Program-made: the position numbers and the translations under genes
In this document: positions 8,299 through 17,991 of the stretch, piece after piece
How the letters are laid out: each line of letters begins with the position of its first letter
Position numbering within the stretch: position 1 is the first letter of the stretch
NCBI RefSeq assembly: GCF_000293805.1
Contig: NZ_AMBZ01000002.1
Span: 5,001-69,000, forward strand
Direction of reading: 5' to 3'
DNA from: Paenibacillus alvei DSM 29
GTDB taxonomy: Bacteria > Bacillota > Bacilli > Paenibacillales > Paenibacillaceae
DNA length: 64,000 bases
Notes under the pieces: generated by a model
Told to the model about the DNA's origin: nothing
Seen by the model: the letters and a program-made list of their open reading frames with translations, nothing else
Database searches by the model: none

Positions 8299-8991
8299 TT
8301 ACTTATGAAGTCCGCATTCAACTTTCTCTGTGCCTGACCAACGACCAGAACGAGGGTCTTCACCAGCTTGAACAGTTCGTGTGCAATATGAGCAACCTAT
8401 ACTGGGATATCCATGATCGTGAAGCGGGTTATAAATGACACCATTAACACGGATATAATTCCATACATCTTCTGATGTCCATGCAGCTAATGGATTGAAT
8501 TTAATAAGGCCAAATTTAGAATCGTATTCAACTTTTCGTGCATTGGCTCTTGTTGGTGCTTGATCTCGGCGAATCCCTGTTATCCAAGCATCATATTTAC
8601 TAAGAATACGTGTGAGTGGTTCTACCTTCCGCAAATTACAGCATTGATTGGGATCTCGGAGCCATAGTTCATCACCGAACTGTTCAGCTTGCTTCTGAGG
8701 GGAGAGTTGTGGGGTGACACGAACAAAATCCAAACCATATTGTTCAGAAATTCGATCTCTCGTGTCATAAGTCTCATTAAAATGGAAATCGGTATCTAAG
8801 TAAAATATATCGGTTGAAGGACTGATTCGCTGCAGCATATCTACCAATACAACGTCTTCGGCGCCAAAACTGCAGGCAAATGTAATATTCGGAAAGGTCT
8901 CTACCGCCCAGGCAACGACTTCTTCCGGCTTCGAGTGCTCGAATTGCTCAGCCATCTCGTGAATGAGGGCCTCTTTCTCCAACAAATTCAT
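8299..8991 (-). CDS. cysH: adenylylsulfate (APS) reductase, CysH family
   Basis: A 230-residue thioredoxin-dependent reductase. SFGAEDVVL is the PAPS-reductase-type nucleotide-binding loop; the C-terminal ECGLH motif holds the catalytic Cys. The paired motifs QCCNLRK and GCSYCT provide the four Cys that hold a [4Fe-4S] cluster, the mark of enzymes that reduce APS (or both APS and PAPS) rather than only PAPS. That fits the absence of an APS kinase gene nearby. The ATG at 8991 is eight bases after TTTGGAGG; the ATG five codons earlier has no suitable site. Confidence 0.93.
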   Translation of the reverse strand: MNLLEKEALIHEMAEQFEHSKPEEVVAWAVETFPNITFACSFGAEDVVLVDMLQRISPSTDIFYLDTDFHFNETYDTRDRISEQYGLDFVRVTPQLSPQKQAEQFGDELWLRDPNQCCNLRKVEPLTRILSKYDAWITGIRRDQAPTRANARKVEYDSKFGLIKFNPLAAWTSEDVWNYIRVNGVIYNPLHDHGYPSIGCSYCTRTVQAGEDPRSGRWSGTEKVECGLHK

Positions 8992-9056
8992 TTTCGCATC
9001 CTCCAAATATTCGCCTTATTATTCCTAGTATTTTGATATGTTTTATATAATAAATA

Positions 9057-9084
9057 ATTATAGATCGTTTCCACGCTTTGTCAA
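9057..9084 (-). promoter_or_regulatory. cysH-sat promoter (sigma-A consensus)
   Basis: Minus strand: perfect -35 TTGACA at 9084-9079 and perfect -10 TATAAT at 9062-9057, 16 bases apart. It is about 65 bases before the cysH start. Both boxes being perfect suggests a strong promoter that would need repression; I could not identify a CymR or S-box element in the short leader. Confidence 0.8.
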
Positions 9085-9212
9085 TTCGAAAATTAGAAAT
9101 TAAAGAAACACGTACGATAACAGCCTATTCCAGGCGGATGTTTAAGGTGATTGTAAAGTTGGAGAGATTGATGCTTTGCGTTGAGGAGAAATGAATGACA
9201 TTATTGGACAAA

Positions 9213-9250
9213 CAAAAAAGCCCTTCTTGGCCATAGACCAAGAAAGGGCT
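9213..9250 (-). terminator. rpsI terminator
   Basis: On the minus strand AGCCCTTTCTTGG (9250-9238) pairs with CCAAGAAGGGCT (9230-9219) with one bulged base and is followed by TTTTTTG. It lies 20 bases after the rpsI stop and separates the ribosomal genes from cysH. Confidence 0.88.
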
Positions 9251-9270
9251 GTATGTTCGGTAATCCAATC

Positions 9271-9663
9271 TTAACGTTTGGAGAACTGAGGTGCGCGACG
9301 AGCTGCTTTAAGACCGTATTTCTTACGTTCTTTCATACGAGGGTCGCGAGTCAAGAATCCTGCTTTTTTCAAAGCTGGACGAAGCTCAGGGTCAGCCTTG
9401 AGCAATGCACGGGAAATGCCGTGACGAATTGCGCCAGCTTGACCGGAGATGCCGCCACCATGAGCCAATACCAACACATCGTATTTGCCGAGTGTTTCTG
9501 TAAGGTTCAATGGTTGCTTCACGATAAGCTTCAAAGTTTCCAAACCAAAGTATTCATTAAGGTCACGTTTGTTGATCACGATGCGGCCTTCGCCTGGTAC
9601 AAGGCGAACACGCGCTACGGAATGCTTACGACGACCTGTCCCATAGTATTGTACTTGTGCCAT
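9271..9663 (-). CDS. rpsI: 30S ribosomal protein S9
   Basis: The 130-residue protein has the full S9 pattern: the start [19 protein letters not shown], the central [15 protein letters not shown] loop and the conserved basic tail ending in QFSKR, whose last Arg reaches the P-site tRNA in the ribosome. It follows rplM by 22 bases with a Shine-Dalgarno site between them, forming the usual L13-S9 pair. Confidence 0.98.
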   Translation of the reverse strand: MAQVQYYGTGRRKHSVARVRLVPGEGRIVINKRDLNEYFGLETLKLIVKQPLNLTETLGKYDVLVLAHGGGISGQAGAIRHGISRALLKADPELRPALKKAGFLTRDPRMKERKKYGLKAARRAPQFSKR

Positions 9664-9685
9664 GAAACTGTCCTCCCTTTATTTA

Positions 9686-10123
9686 TTATCCGCGAAGTTC
9701 GTAAACTTCAGGTTGTTGTGCTTGATGTGGATGCTCAGCGCCTGCATATGCTTTAACGCGAAGCTTCATTTTGTTACCCATGCGAGTCTTAGGCAACATC
9801 CCTTGAACAGCAAGTTCGATCATACGCTCTGGCTTGTTGTTCAACATTTCTTGAGCCGATGTCACTTTCAAACCGCCTGGATAGTGGGAGTGACGATAGT
9901 ATTTCTTGTCAGTCAATTTCTTACCTGTCAACACGATTTTCTCAGCGTTGATGATAACAACGAAATCACCGCCGTCAACATGTGGCGTGAAAGTTGGTTT
10001 GTGTTTGCCGCGAATAAGTGCAGCTGCTTCGCTCGCCAAGCGGCCAAGTGTCTTACCTTCAGCGTCGATAATGAACCATTTGCGCTCAACGTCAGCTGGC
10101 TTCGCCATGTAAGTGGTACGCAT
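9686..10123 (-). CDS. rplM: 50S ribosomal protein L13
   Basis: The 145-residue protein carries the L13 signatures [16 protein letters not shown] near the N-terminus, the [20 protein letters not shown] core and MLPKTRMG. L13 is an early 50S assembly protein and, in Firmicutes, can regulate its own leader. The start follows AAGGAGGATATTTC. It has its own promoter and a structured leader downstream of truA. Confidence 0.98.
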   Translation of the reverse strand: MRTTYMAKPADVERKWFIIDAEGKTLGRLASEAAALIRGKHKPTFTPHVDGGDFVVIINAEKIVLTGKKLTDKKYYRHSHYPGGLKVTSAQEMLNNKPERMIELAVQGMLPKTRMGNKMKLRVKAYAGAEHPHQAQQPEVYELRG

Positions 10124-10179
10124 GAAATATCCTCCTTAATAACATTCGTTCCTGTCTAGCTTGTGTATATTCGTTCAAT

Positions 10180-10258
10180 CGTTAATTTCCATTCAAGAAC
10201 TGCAATCTGCAGTGTGATTTCTTTGGGGGGCTGTGGGAAAGCCTAAAGAAACACAAAA
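10180..10258 (-). promoter_or_regulatory. structured 5' leader of rplM (candidate L13 leader)
   Basis: The leader between the promoter and rplM can form an extended stem: TTTCTTT and AAAGAAA close a segment containing GGC/GCC pairs, followed by a smaller TGCA-rich hairpin. Firmicute rplM genes often carry an autoregulatory L13 leader at this place, so that is my guess; I cannot confirm the conserved fold without a covariance search. Confidence 0.4.
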
Positions 10259-10261
10259 GTT

Positions 10262-10290
10262 ATTTTACAACAGATTAGTGCATAATGCAA
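10262..10290 (-). promoter_or_regulatory. rplM-rpsI promoter
   Basis: Minus strand: -35 TTGCAT at 10290-10285, 17-base spacer, -10 TAAAAT at 10267-10262. It begins inside the intergenic end of truA and would start a transcript about 130 bases before rplM. Confidence 0.6.
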
Positions 10291-10304
10291 GGAATTCTTT
10301 CGAA

Positions 10305-11105
10305 TCACTCGGATACGTTGTTTATGAGGTCAAGACGCTCTTCGCCGCCATATTCCACGCTCCACAGCATCAGTCCTTGAGGAACAGCCAAGGGACCTGC
10401 CACCTGGCGATTCTTCGCTTCAAGAATGCGTGGGATATCATGAGGTGCGAGCTTGCCTTGTCCCACCCGTATCATCGTACCTGCAATGATGCGAACCATA
10501 TTGTATAAGAAGCCATTGCCTGTCACGACGATATGGATCCTCCCGCGGCCTTCTTCCCCCGTTTCGCTTGGTTCATATTCGATGTGGGCATCATAAATGG
10601 TGCGAACATTGCTCACCTTCGTCGACTTCGGAGAAGTAAACGAGGTAAAGTCATGCTCCCCTATTATATGTGTAATGGCTTCTTGCATTGCACGGACATT
10701 CAGAGGCTTCGGGTAAAAGAACTCGGTCAACCTCCGGAATACATCCGGTTTCCGCTCTGCAATGATGGAGTAACGGTATGTCTTCCGCTTCGACGAGTAA
10801 CGAGAATGGAATGACAATGGCGCCTCCCACGTCTCACGGATGACAATGTCATCTGGCAAACGCGAATTGATCGCAATCGTCCACCGGTCAATCGGAATCG
10901 CCGATTCGGTCATGAAGTTGAATACTTGGCCGTAAGCATGCACTCCTGCATCTGTCCGACCTGAAGCATGAATGCTTATAGATTCATTCGTCAGCATTTT
11001 AATAGCTTGCTCAATCCGACCCTGTACCGTGTCTTCATTCGGCTGTATCTGAAAACCGCTGTAAGCTGTTCCATCGTAGCTTACAAGCATTCCTATGTTA
11101 CGCAT
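10305..11105 (-). CDS. truA: tRNA pseudouridine(38-40) synthase TruA
   Basis: A 266-residue TruA. The catalytic Asp lies in ASGRTDAGVHA; other family features are YDGTAYSGFQIQP near the N-terminus and GNGFLYNMVRIIAG near the C-terminus. TruA modifies U38-U40 in tRNA anticodon stems. The ATG at 11105 is five bases after AAAGGAG; the upstream ATG in frame lies before this site. In B. subtilis the ECF transporter genes ecfA1-ecfA2-ecfT lie between rplQ and truA; here they are missing. Confidence 0.97.
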   Translation of the reverse strand: MRNIGMLVSYDGTAYSGFQIQPNEDTVQGRIEQAIKMLTNESISIHASGRTDAGVHAYGQVFNFMTESAIPIDRWTIAINSRLPDDIVIRETWEAPLSFHSRYSSKRKTYRYSIIAERKPDVFRRLTEFFYPKPLNVRAMQEAITHIIGEHDFTSFTSPKSTKVSNVRTIYDAHIEYEPSETGEEGRGRIHIVVTGNGFLYNMVRIIAGTMIRVGQGKLAPHDIPRILEAKNRQVAGPLAVPQGLMLWSVEYGGEERLDLINNVSE

Positions 11106-11263
11106 GAAGACTCCTTTCATTCACTGCTCTGCGTGGCAGGGCAGTCGCTGCCATCTCTATTTGCATAAAGATAGCCGCTGCATTGCGTAAGTTCTTGCAT
11201 TCATTCACCACATGAGATATAGCATATAAGGTTCATAAGTGAATCATTGCAAGAGTCATGACT

Positions 11264-11286
11264 GGAGACCAACAGGAGTTGGCTCC
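11264..11286 (-). other. hairpin in the rplQ-truA gap
   Basis: On the minus strand GGAGCCAAC pairs with GTTGGTCTCC around TCCT with one bulged base. No T-tract follows, so it is not a terminator. It lies in the gap after the rplQ terminator and before truA, and its role is unknown. Confidence 0.35.
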
Positions 11287-11300
11287 AATCCGACACAGTT

Positions 11301-11328
11301 AAAAAGAAAAGCTCCTCATGGGAGCCTT
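11301..11328 (-). terminator. rplQ terminator (end of the S10-spc-alpha superoperon)
   Basis: On the minus strand AAGGCTCC pairs with GGAGCTTT (eight pairs, one G-U) around CATGA, then TTCTTTTT. It lies 50 bases after the rplQ stop and closes the run of ribosomal genes that began at rpsJ. Confidence 0.85.
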
Positions 11329-11377
11329 CTTTCACGTCGCTGTTACACGACGTATTGAACGTATTTTCTAACCGCAA

Positions 11378-11743
11378 TTACGCGCGGTCAACCAGTTCCA
11401 AATAAACCATAGGCGCGGAGTCGCCACGGCGTGGTCCCAGTTTCATGATACGTGTGTAGCCACCTGGACGCTCTGCGTAACGTGGTGCAAGCTCCGAGAA
11501 CAGCTTTTGGATTGCATCTTGTTCACCGTTCAACGTTTCGCGACGAACGAATGCTGCCACTTGACGGCGAGCATGCAAGTCACCGCGCTTCGCCAACGTG
11601 ATCAACTTTTCAGCGATGGAACGAACTTCTTTCGCTTTCGCTTCAGTTGTTTGGATGCGCTCATATAAGAACAAGTCAGTAACCAAGTCGCGGAACAAAG
11701 CTTTACGCGCGCTAGAGTCACGACCCAACTTTTGGTATGCCAT
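11378..11743 (-). CDS. rplQ: 50S ribosomal protein L17
   Basis: The 121-residue protein starts [20 protein letters not shown] and shows the L17 core [23 protein letters not shown] and the C-terminal [19 protein letters not shown]. It is the standard Firmicute length. It is the last gene of the alpha operon, after rpoA, and is followed by a terminator. Confidence 0.98.
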   Translation of the reverse strand: MAYQKLGRDSSARKALFRDLVTDLFLYERIQTTEAKAKEVRSIAEKLITLAKRGDLHARRQVAAFVRRETLNGEQDAIQKLFSELAPRYAERPGGYTRIMKLGPRRGDSAPMVYLELVDRA

Positions 11744-11776
11744 TGCTATTTCCCCTCCTTCTATGCCAAGTCCCGT

Positions 11777-12721
11777 TTAGTCTTCCATGCGTAAGCCCAA
11801 TCCGAGTTCTTCGAGCTTCTCTTGAACTTCTTCCAAAGATTTGCGGCCCAAATTGCGAACCTTCATCATATCTTCTTCCGTTTTCGTAATCAGCTCTTGA
11901 ACCGTATTGATGCCGGCACGTTTCAAGCAGTTATAGGAACGAACGGAGAGATCCAGCTCTTCGATAGTCATCTCAAGAACTTTCTCTTTCTTATCTTCCT
12001 CTTTTTCAACCATGATTTCTGCGTCTTTCGCTTCATCAGTCAGACCAACGAAGAGCATCAGATGCTCTGTGAGGATCTTCGCGCCGAGGCTAACCGCTTC
12101 TTCTGGTCGAATGCTTCCGTCACTCCATACTTCAAGCATCAGCTTGTCGTAGTTGGTTACTTGACCAACACGAGTGTTCTCTACTGTGTAGTTCACACGC
12201 GAGATTGGTGTGTAGATCGAATCAACTGGAATGACGCCGATTGGCTGATCTTCCCGTTTGTTGCGATCTGCTTGTACGTAACCACGTCCACGATTCGCAT
12301 AAATGCGCATATGGAGTCTCGAACCTTGTGATAATGTCGCAATGCGGAGATCCGGGTTCAAAATTTCCACATCACTATCCGCTCGAATATCGCCAGCCGT
12401 TACTACCCCTTCGCCTTCCGCATCGATTTCGAGAATTTTCTCTTCATCGGAGTGAATTTTCAGCGATAGGGCCTTCAAGTTCAAGATAATCTCAGTAACG
12501 TCTTCATAGACGCCTGGGACTGTCGAGAACTCGTGCAAGACACCGTCGATTTGAACGGACGTCACTGCTGCACCGGGCAACGAGGAGAGGAGAATACGGC
12601 GCAGGGAGTTACCCAGCGTCGTACCGTATCCACGCTCTAATGGTTCTACGACAAATTTGCCGTATGTGCCTTCCTCATTGACTTCCACGGTTTCAATCTT
12701 CGGCTTTTCGATCTCAATCAC
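11777..12721 (-). CDS. rpoA: RNA polymerase subunit alpha
   Basis: The 314-residue product has the N-terminal dimerisation domain ([20 protein letters not shown], about residues 30-50) and the C-terminal DNA-binding domain ([17 protein letters not shown] and [16 protein letters not shown]), which contacts UP elements and activators. The start is a GTG at 12721, eight bases after AAGGAGG; this gives [13 protein letters not shown], the family N-terminus. The longer ATG frame from 12769 would add 16 unrelated residues. Confidence 0.97.
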   Translation of the reverse strand: MIEIEKPKIETVEVNEEGTYGKFVVEPLERGYGTTLGNSLRRILLSSLPGAAVTSVQIDGVLHEFSTVPGVYEDVTEIILNLKALSLKIHSDEEKILEIDAEGEGVVTAGDIRADSDVEILNPDLRIATLSQGSRLHMRIYANRGRGYVQADRNKREDQPIGVIPVDSIYTPISRVNYTVENTRVGQVTNYDKLMLEVWSDGSIRPEEAVSLGAKILTEHLMLFVGLTDEAKDAEIMVEKEEDKKEKVLEMTIEELDLSVRSYNCLKRAGINTVQELITKTEEDMMKVRNLGRKSLEEVQEKLEELGLGLRMED

Positions 12722-12859
12722 TATATAACCCTCCTTAAAACGTCGCTGGCGTTCATTAACGTCAAACACCTACGGTCGGTCGATTCATGCAGTATGCCTA
12801 AACAACCATTCTTCCCAACAGGCGCTAGCTTAATACTACACGCATCGGTGTTGCCGTCA

Positions 12860-13254
12860 TTATACGCGACGACGTTTTGGTGGGCGGCAGCCGTTGTGCG
12901 GGATTGGCGTTACGTCTTTGATCATGCTAACTTCCAAACCTGCAGCTTGCAGAGAACGGATGGCAGCTTCACGACCTGCGCCTGGGCCTTTAACCATAAC
13001 TTCTACCGTCTTCATGCCATGTTCCATAGCAGCTTTAGCTGCGGATTCAGCAGCCATTTGAGCTGCGAATGGCGTAGATTTACGGGAGCCTTTATAGCCC
13101 AAACCGCCGGAGCTAGCCCAAGAAATTGCGTTGCCGTGTGGATCCGTGATAGTCACGATCGTGTTGTTGAACGTGGAACGGATATGAGCCACACCAGTCT
13201 CAATATTTTTACGGTCACGACGTTTTGTACGTACGACTTTTTTGGTTTTGCCAT
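12860..13254 (-). pseudogene. rpsK: 30S ribosomal protein S11, frame broken by one missing base
   Basis: From 13192 downstream the S11 sequence is intact ([17 protein letters not shown] to CRPPKRRRV). The proper N-terminus is upstream in another frame: ATG at 13254 gives MAKPKK, and after a shift [16 protein letters not shown] leads into the body. The break is at an A run (complement of 13238-13243) with six A where seven restore a 131-residue S11. S11 lines the mRNA exit path and is essential, so this is probably an error in the consensus or, less likely, a slippage site. The gene lies between rpsM and rpoA as usual. Confidence 0.93.
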
Positions 13255-13273
13255 TGCTACTTATCCCCCCTTA

Positions 13274-13642
13274 TTACTTCTTCTTGTTCGCTACAGTACG
13301 ACGAGGGCCTTTACGTGTACGAGCATTTGTTTTCGTGCGTTGTCCACGAACAGGCAATCCACGGCGATGACGGATACCACGATAGCATCCGATTTCAACC
13401 AAACGCTTCAAGTTCAGAGAAATCTCACGACGAAGGTCACCTTCAACCTTAACCGTTTTGTCAATCAGCTCACGAATTTTGTTTACCTCATCTTCCGTCA
13501 AATCGCGAACGCGAGTATCAGGGTTAACGCCAGCCTCAGCAATTACCTTTTTAGAAGTTGTTTTACCAATACCAAAAATGTATGTCAAGGCGATCTCAAC
13601 GCGTTTATCCCGTGGCAAGTCTACACCAGCTATACGAGCCAT
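13274..13642 (-). CDS. rpsM: 30S ribosomal protein S13
   Basis: The 122-residue protein starts [20 protein letters not shown] and contains the helix-two-turn-helix region ([19 protein letters not shown]), [20 protein letters not shown] and the basic tail [11 protein letters not shown]. It sits in the head of the 30S subunit near the subunit bridge. Gene order infA-rpmJ-rpsM-rpsK is standard. Confidence 0.98.
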   Translation of the reverse strand: MARIAGVDLPRDKRVEIALTYIFGIGKTTSKKVIAEAGVNPDTRVRDLTEDEVNKIRELIDKTVKVEGDLRREISLNLKRLVEIGCYRGIRHRRGLPVRGQRTKTNARTRKGPRRTVANKKK

Positions 13643-13662
13643 TTACGCTACACCCCCTTCTA

Positions 13663-13845
<183 letters not shown>

Positions 13846-13877
13846 TCATGCAAGCGCGACTCGGAACGATCCGAGCA

Positions 13878-14093
13878 CTACTTCCGATATGTGATGCGAC
13901 CTTTACTCAAATCGTATGGCGACAGTTGAACGACCACTTTGTCCCCCGTCAGGATACGGATGAAATGCATCCGCAGCTTTCCGGAAACGTGGGCAAGAAT
14001 TTGGTGACCATTCTCCAGCTCAACACGGAACGTTGCATTCGGCAACGGTTCAATTACAACACCTTCAACTTCAATTACATCTTCTTTGGCCAA
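13878..14093 (-). CDS. infA: translation initiation factor IF-1
   Basis: The 71-residue OB-fold protein reads [19 protein letters not shown] through [19 protein letters not shown] and ends GRITYRK. IF-1 binds the A site of the 30S subunit and supports IF-2 and IF-3. The start chosen is a TTG at 14093, seven bases after AAAGGAG, which gives the family N-terminus MAKEDV; an ATG two codons earlier is adjacent to the Shine-Dalgarno site and adds MT. Confidence 0.95.
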   Translation of the reverse strand: MAKEDVIEVEGVVIEPLPNATFRVELENGHQILAHVSGKLRMHFIRILTGDKVVVQLSPYDLSKGRITYRK

Positions 14094-14095
14094 CG

Positions 14096-14407
14096 TCATT
14101 CTCCTTTCTCATCAGCATGTGCAGCGGCTTGTTGTTCAGCATGCTTCGCTATGACATAACGTAGCTTGCTGTTCGTTACCCGTCCGCTTTCGTGTAAACT
14201 ATGGACAACTTCATGGCTAATTGCAGGTTGCAATTCGAGATGAAGCAAGTTTTTACGCTTTGGTTGATCAAACTTTCGTTTGTCTCCGTCCGCTATCTTG
14301 ACGTAGCGCGACTCTTCAATGCCGACAATAACCGCATATTTGCTTTCATCACGACCTTGAAGAACCTTGACGAATTGGCCGAGACGCGGAGTCGAATATT
14401 CATTCAT
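14096..14407 (-). CDS. KOW-domain RNA-binding protein (ribosomal L14e-like)
   Basis: A 103-residue protein whose first half is a KOW-type domain ([21 protein letters not shown]), followed by a basic stretch ([14 protein letters not shown]) likely to touch RNA. A gene of this kind lies between map and infA in B. subtilis and many other Firmicutes, where its product is described as L14e/L6e/L27e-like. It ends two bases before the infA start, so translation is probably coupled. The role in ribosome function is unknown to me. Confidence 0.82.
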   Translation of the reverse strand: MNEYSTPRLGQFVKVLQGRDESKYAVIVGIEESRYVKIADGDKRKFDQPKRKNLLHLELQPAISHEVVHSLHESGRVTNSKLRYVIAKHAEQQAAAHADEKGE

Positions 14408-14416
14408 GCCCCTCAC

Positions 14417-15169
14417 CTACTCAACCAGCTTCGTCAAAATTTCGCATCCGTCCGGCGTTACAGCTACCGTATGCTCGAAATGAGCACACCATGAACTGTC
14501 CACCGTCACGACCGTCCAGTTGTCTGCGAGCGTTTTGACGTGACGCCCACCGGCAATGACCATCGGCTCAATCGCGAGCGCCATGCCCGGCTTTAAGCGT
14601 GGTCCGCGGTCCGGAATGCCGTAGTTCGGAATTTGCGGCTCTTCATGAAGCTCCGCACCGATTCCGTGTCCGACATATTCCCGTACAACGGAAAAACCTG
14701 CATCCTCGATCACGCGTTGAATCGCGTGCGATATCGTGTACAACCGAACATCCGGCTTAACCAGCGCTAAGCCAGCATAAAGTGATTGTTCCGTTACGTC
14801 AAGCAACTGCTGAGCTGCATCCGTAATCTTACCAACACCGTATGTCCAGGCAGAGTCGCCATGATATCCGCGGTATTCCGCACCGATGTCGATGCTGATG
14901 ATGTCGCCTTCGTTTAACTTGCGCTTTCCGGGAATGCCGTGAACCAGTTCTTCGTTCACTGATGCGCAAATGCTGCCGGAAAAACCGTTGTAGCCCTTGA
15001 AAGAAGGTGTTGCTTCTTGGCTGCGAATAAACGAATCCGCGATCGAATCAAGCTCGAGAGTGGTAATCCCCGGCTCAATCGATTTCGCTAAAAGACGATG
15101 CGTTTCCGCAACAATTCGCCCAGCTTCCCTCATGAAGCCTAATTCCACTTCGGACTTACAAATGATCAT
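14417..15169 (-). CDS. map: type I methionine aminopeptidase
   Basis: The 250-residue enzyme removes the initiator Met from nascent proteins. The metal ligands of the pita-bread fold are visible: Asp in [18 protein letters not shown], the His in [13 protein letters not shown], Glu in AIEPMV and Glu in FEHTVAV. It starts three bases after the adk stop and ends nine bases before the KOW gene, so the spc operon is tightly packed here. Confidence 0.97.
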   Translation of the reverse strand: MIICKSEVELGFMREAGRIVAETHRLLAKSIEPGITTLELDSIADSFIRSQEATPSFKGYNGFSGSICASVNEELVHGIPGKRKLNEGDIISIDIGAEYRGYHGDSAWTYGVGKITDAAQQLLDVTEQSLYAGLALVKPDVRLYTISHAIQRVIEDAGFSVVREYVGHGIGAELHEEPQIPNYGIPDRGPRLKPGMALAIEPMVIAGGRHVKTLADNWTVVTVDSSWCAHFEHTVAVTPDGCEILTKLVE

Positions 15170-15172
15170 GGT

Positions 15173-15817
15173 TTAACCCCGCAGTAAAGATACGATTTCT
15201 GACGTGACCGTATCAATTTCCTTCTCCCCGTCAACCTGACGCAACAAGCCTTTGTCCTCATAGTATGCGAGCAAAGGTGCCGTTTTGTTGATGTACTCAT
15301 CAAGACGTGTGCCAACTTTCTCTTCGGAATCATCCGAACGTTGGTACAGCTCGCCTTGGCACTTATCACAAACGCCCTCTTGTTTAGGCGGGTTATAGAT
15401 GACATGGTACGTCGCGCCGCAAGACTTGCAAATGCGTCGTCCTGTAAGACGCGCCAGCAGTAAATCGCGGTCAACGCTCAGGTTGATGACGTGATCAAGA
15501 CTGCGACTCAGTTCCACCAAGATGCTATCCAGCGCTTCAGCTTGCGCCAATGTGCGTGGGAAACCATCGAGAAGGAAACCTTTCTCGCAATCAGGTTGTG
15601 CAAGGCGCTCTCGCACGATGCCTACCGTCACGTCATCCGGAACGAGCAGACCCTGATCAATGTATTCTTTAGCCTTCAATCCGATAGGAGTGCCTTCACC
15701 AATTGCCTTGCGGAATGCGTCTCCTGTCGAGATATGAGGAACGCCGAATTGTTCAACGATACGCTCGGCCTGTGTTCCTTTTCCTGCCCCAGGAGGCCCC
15801 ATGAATAGAATGTTCAT
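15173..15817 (-). CDS. adk: adenylate kinase (zinc-lid type)
   Basis: The 214-residue enzyme converts ATP and AMP to two ADP. The P-loop is [10 protein letters not shown] near residue 7; DGFPRT is the nucleotide-monophosphate-site motif. The lid carries four Cys ([10 protein letters not shown] and VCDKCQ), the zinc-binding form typical of Gram-positive adenylate kinases. It lies between secY and map as in the Bacillus spc operon. Confidence 0.97.
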   Translation of the reverse strand: MNILFMGPPGAGKGTQAERIVEQFGVPHISTGDAFRKAIGEGTPIGLKAKEYIDQGLLVPDDVTVGIVRERLAQPDCEKGFLLDGFPRTLAQAEALDSILVELSRSLDHVINLSVDRDLLLARLTGRRICKSCGATYHVIYNPPKQEGVCDKCQGELYQRSDDSEEKVGTRLDEYINKTAPLLAYYEDKGLLRQVDGEKEIDTVTSEIVSLLRG

Positions 15818-15959
15818 CGAATGTCACTCCCTTTATGGTAAGCACAGGCTTAACTTCGTCGGAAGTGGGGTGCTTCGATGCCATTCGTTAAGCCTCTGCT
15901 CTACAAGAACAGCACAATAGGTGCCAATGAGCCTAAATGGTCTCATCAGAACCTATTGC

Positions 15960-17258
15960 CTATTTATTAATGAAACCTTTGTAATGGCGTTTGATCAATT
16001 GGCTTTCGATCTGCTTCATTGTGTCAAGCGCAACGCCGACAACGATGAGAATCGAAGTACCACCAATTTGAACAGATTGCGGCAATCCAGCTAGTGCCCC
16101 GAAGAACACTGGCAAGATGGATACGCCAGCAAGGAAGATAGCTCCAGCAAGTGTAATGCGAGACATTACACGCGTCAAGTACGTAGCTGTTGCTTTCCCC
16201 GGACGAATTCCTGGAATATAACCGCCATTCTTTTTCATTTGATCAGCCATTTGCTGTGGATTCAACTGTACAAATGTGTAGAAGAACGTAAACCCGATAA
16301 TCAAGAGAACGTATAAGAACATGCCAAGCGGCTTGTTCAATCCCATATGTTCAATGATCCAACGAGCCCACGGCTTATCCGCCCAGAATTGAGCAATTGT
16401 AGCCGGGAACATCAAAAGCGAAGATGCAAAGATGACCGGAATAACGCCTGCACCATTTACTTTAAGCGGAATGTGCGTGTTCTGTCCACCATACATTTTG
16501 TTACCCACAACACGTTTAGCGTATTGTACCGGGATTTTACGGTTCCCTTGCTGAATGTAGATAACACCAACCACAATCAGCACGATAACCAATACGATAA
16601 CGATCATTTTGACGATGTTGAGGAACATTTGTCCGCTTGCATCGGCAAATTGACTACGATAAATCTCCCCGATATGAATCGGGATAGCTGCGACGATACC
16701 TGCGAAAATCAGAATCGAGATACCGTTGCCGATACCCTTTTCCGTGATTTGCTCACCGATCCACATCAAGAACGCCGTACCAGCAGTCAAGACAATCGCG
16801 ATTAGGACATAATCCGCAAATGTCGCACCTGGAACCAGCTGCGCACCGTACATGCGATTAAACCCAATCGCCGTACCGAAAGCTTGAATCAATCCCAATA
16901 TTACGGTACCGTAGCGCGTGATTTGGGAAAGCTTACGTTTGCCGACTTCTCCTTCTTTCGCCCATTGAGTAAACTTCGGAATGACGTCCATCGACAGAAG
17001 CTGTACGATGATCGATGCCGTAATGTACGGCATAATTCCTAGAGCAAAGATAGAGAATTTAAACAGCGCACCACCAGAGAATGTGTTCAGCATGCTGAAC
17101 AAATCCGTGTTTTGGTTTGCTGTAGCAAAGACCGACGTATCGACGCCGGGAACCGGAATAAAGGACCCGACGCGATAAACGATCAGAACCATGAGCGTAA
17201 ACAAAATCTTACGTCTCAAGTCCTCGACTCGCCATATATTCGATACGGTCTTGAACAT
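15960..17258 (-). CDS. secY: protein translocase subunit SecY
   Basis: The 432-residue protein has ten hydrophobic segments and the family motifs RVGSFIPVPGVD at the first periplasmic loop region, GIMPYITASIIVQLL (segment 2) and RPGKATATYL (cytosolic loop C5, the SecA and ribosome contact). SecY forms the protein-conducting channel with SecE and SecG; secE is also in this window at 47100. The ATG overlaps the stop codon of rplO by one base. Confidence 0.98.
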   Translation of the reverse strand: MFKTVSNIWRVEDLRRKILFTLMVLIVYRVGSFIPVPGVDTSVFATANQNTDLFSMLNTFSGGALFKFSIFALGIMPYITASIIVQLLSMDVIPKFTQWAKEGEVGKRKLSQITRYGTVILGLIQAFGTAIGFNRMYGAQLVPGATFADYVLIAIVLTAGTAFLMWIGEQITEKGIGNGISILIFAGIVAAIPIHIGEIYRSQFADASGQMFLNIVKMIVIVLVIVLIVVGVIYIQQGNRKIPVQYAKRVVGNKMYGGQNTHIPLKVNGAGVIPVIFASSLLMFPATIAQFWADKPWARWIIEHMGLNKPLGMFLYVLLIIGFTFFYTFVQLNPQQMADQMKKNGGYIPGIRPGKATATYLTRVMSRITLAGAIFLAGVSILPVFFGALAGLPQSVQIGGTSILIVVGVALDTMKQIESQLIKRHYKGFINK

Positions 17259-17698
17259 TAGATCACCTCGGATTTACCGCCGGCAGCCTCGATCTTCTCT
17301 ACCGCAGATTGAGAGAACTTATTAGCTTTGACCGTCAATTTAACGGACAGCTCGCCATTGCCCAATACTTTGATTCCGCTCATTGGGTTGTTCACGATGC
17401 CTTGTTCCATCAACAATTCCGGAGTTACTTCCGTACCAGCCTCAAAGCGGTTCAAATCCGTTACGTTAACTACCGCATACTCTTTACGAGTAGGATTTAC
17501 AAAGCCGCGTTTTGGCAGACGACGGTAAAGTGGGTTTTGTCCACCTTCGAAGCCCGGACGAACACCACCGCCAGAACGGGAATTTTGACCCTTGTGACCA
17601 CGGCCAGATGTTTTACCGTTTCCTGTCGCGATACCACGGCCTACACGATTACGTGTTTGGCGGGAACCAGGTGCCGGAGAAAGTTCATTCAACTTCAT
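17258..17698 (-). CDS. rplO: 50S ribosomal protein L15
   Basis: The 146-residue protein begins [20 protein letters not shown], with the Gly-rich [21 protein letters not shown] region that threads into 23S rRNA, and ends in the [22 protein letters not shown] domain. The ATG at 17698 has AAAGGAGG upstream; the longer frame from 17710 adds only MRRT. It overlaps secY by one base, which suggests translational coupling. Confidence 0.97.
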   Translation of the reverse strand: MKLNELSPAPGSRQTRNRVGRGIATGNGKTSGRGHKGQNSRSGGGVRPGFEGGQNPLYRRLPKRGFVNPTRKEYAVVNVTDLNRFEAGTEVTPELLMEQGIVNNPMSGIKVLGNGELSVKLTVKANKFSQSAVEKIEAAGGKSEVI

Positions 17699-17792
17699 CG
17701 TTCGTCGCACCTCCTTTAATATTTATGACTCTAATCTTTTGTATTGTACCATGTAATCTATATCCGATTACAGAAGTCGTATGGTGTTACCC

Positions 17793-17978
17793 TTACGCTT
17801 CGATCTCTTTGACTTCAACCAAGTGTTTAACTTGGTTTACCATTCCGCGGATCGCAACGTTGTCGTTATGAACAACCGTCTGATTCAACTTGCGCAAACC
17901 CAAAGTGTTCACCGTTTGGCGATGAGTTTCCGGGCGACCGATCAGACTGCGAACGAGGGTAATTTGCAATTTCGCCAT
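17793..17978 (-). CDS. rpmD: 50S ribosomal protein L30
   Basis: The 61-residue protein contains [20 protein letters not shown] and [15 protein letters not shown], the standard bacterial L30 pattern. It starts 13 bases after the rpsE stop. About 95 bases separate it from rplO. Confidence 0.97.
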   Translation of the reverse strand: MAKLQITLVRSLIGRPETHRQTVNTLGLRKLNQTVVHNDNVAIRGMVNQVKHLVEVKEIEA

Positions 17979-17991
17979 CTTCGTCCCCTCC

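Noticed and set aside
9007-9212. Possible S-box or other riboswitch upstream of cysH
   Set aside because: The distance between the perfect promoter and cysH is only about 65 bases, with no room for a SAM riboswitch and no terminator hairpin.
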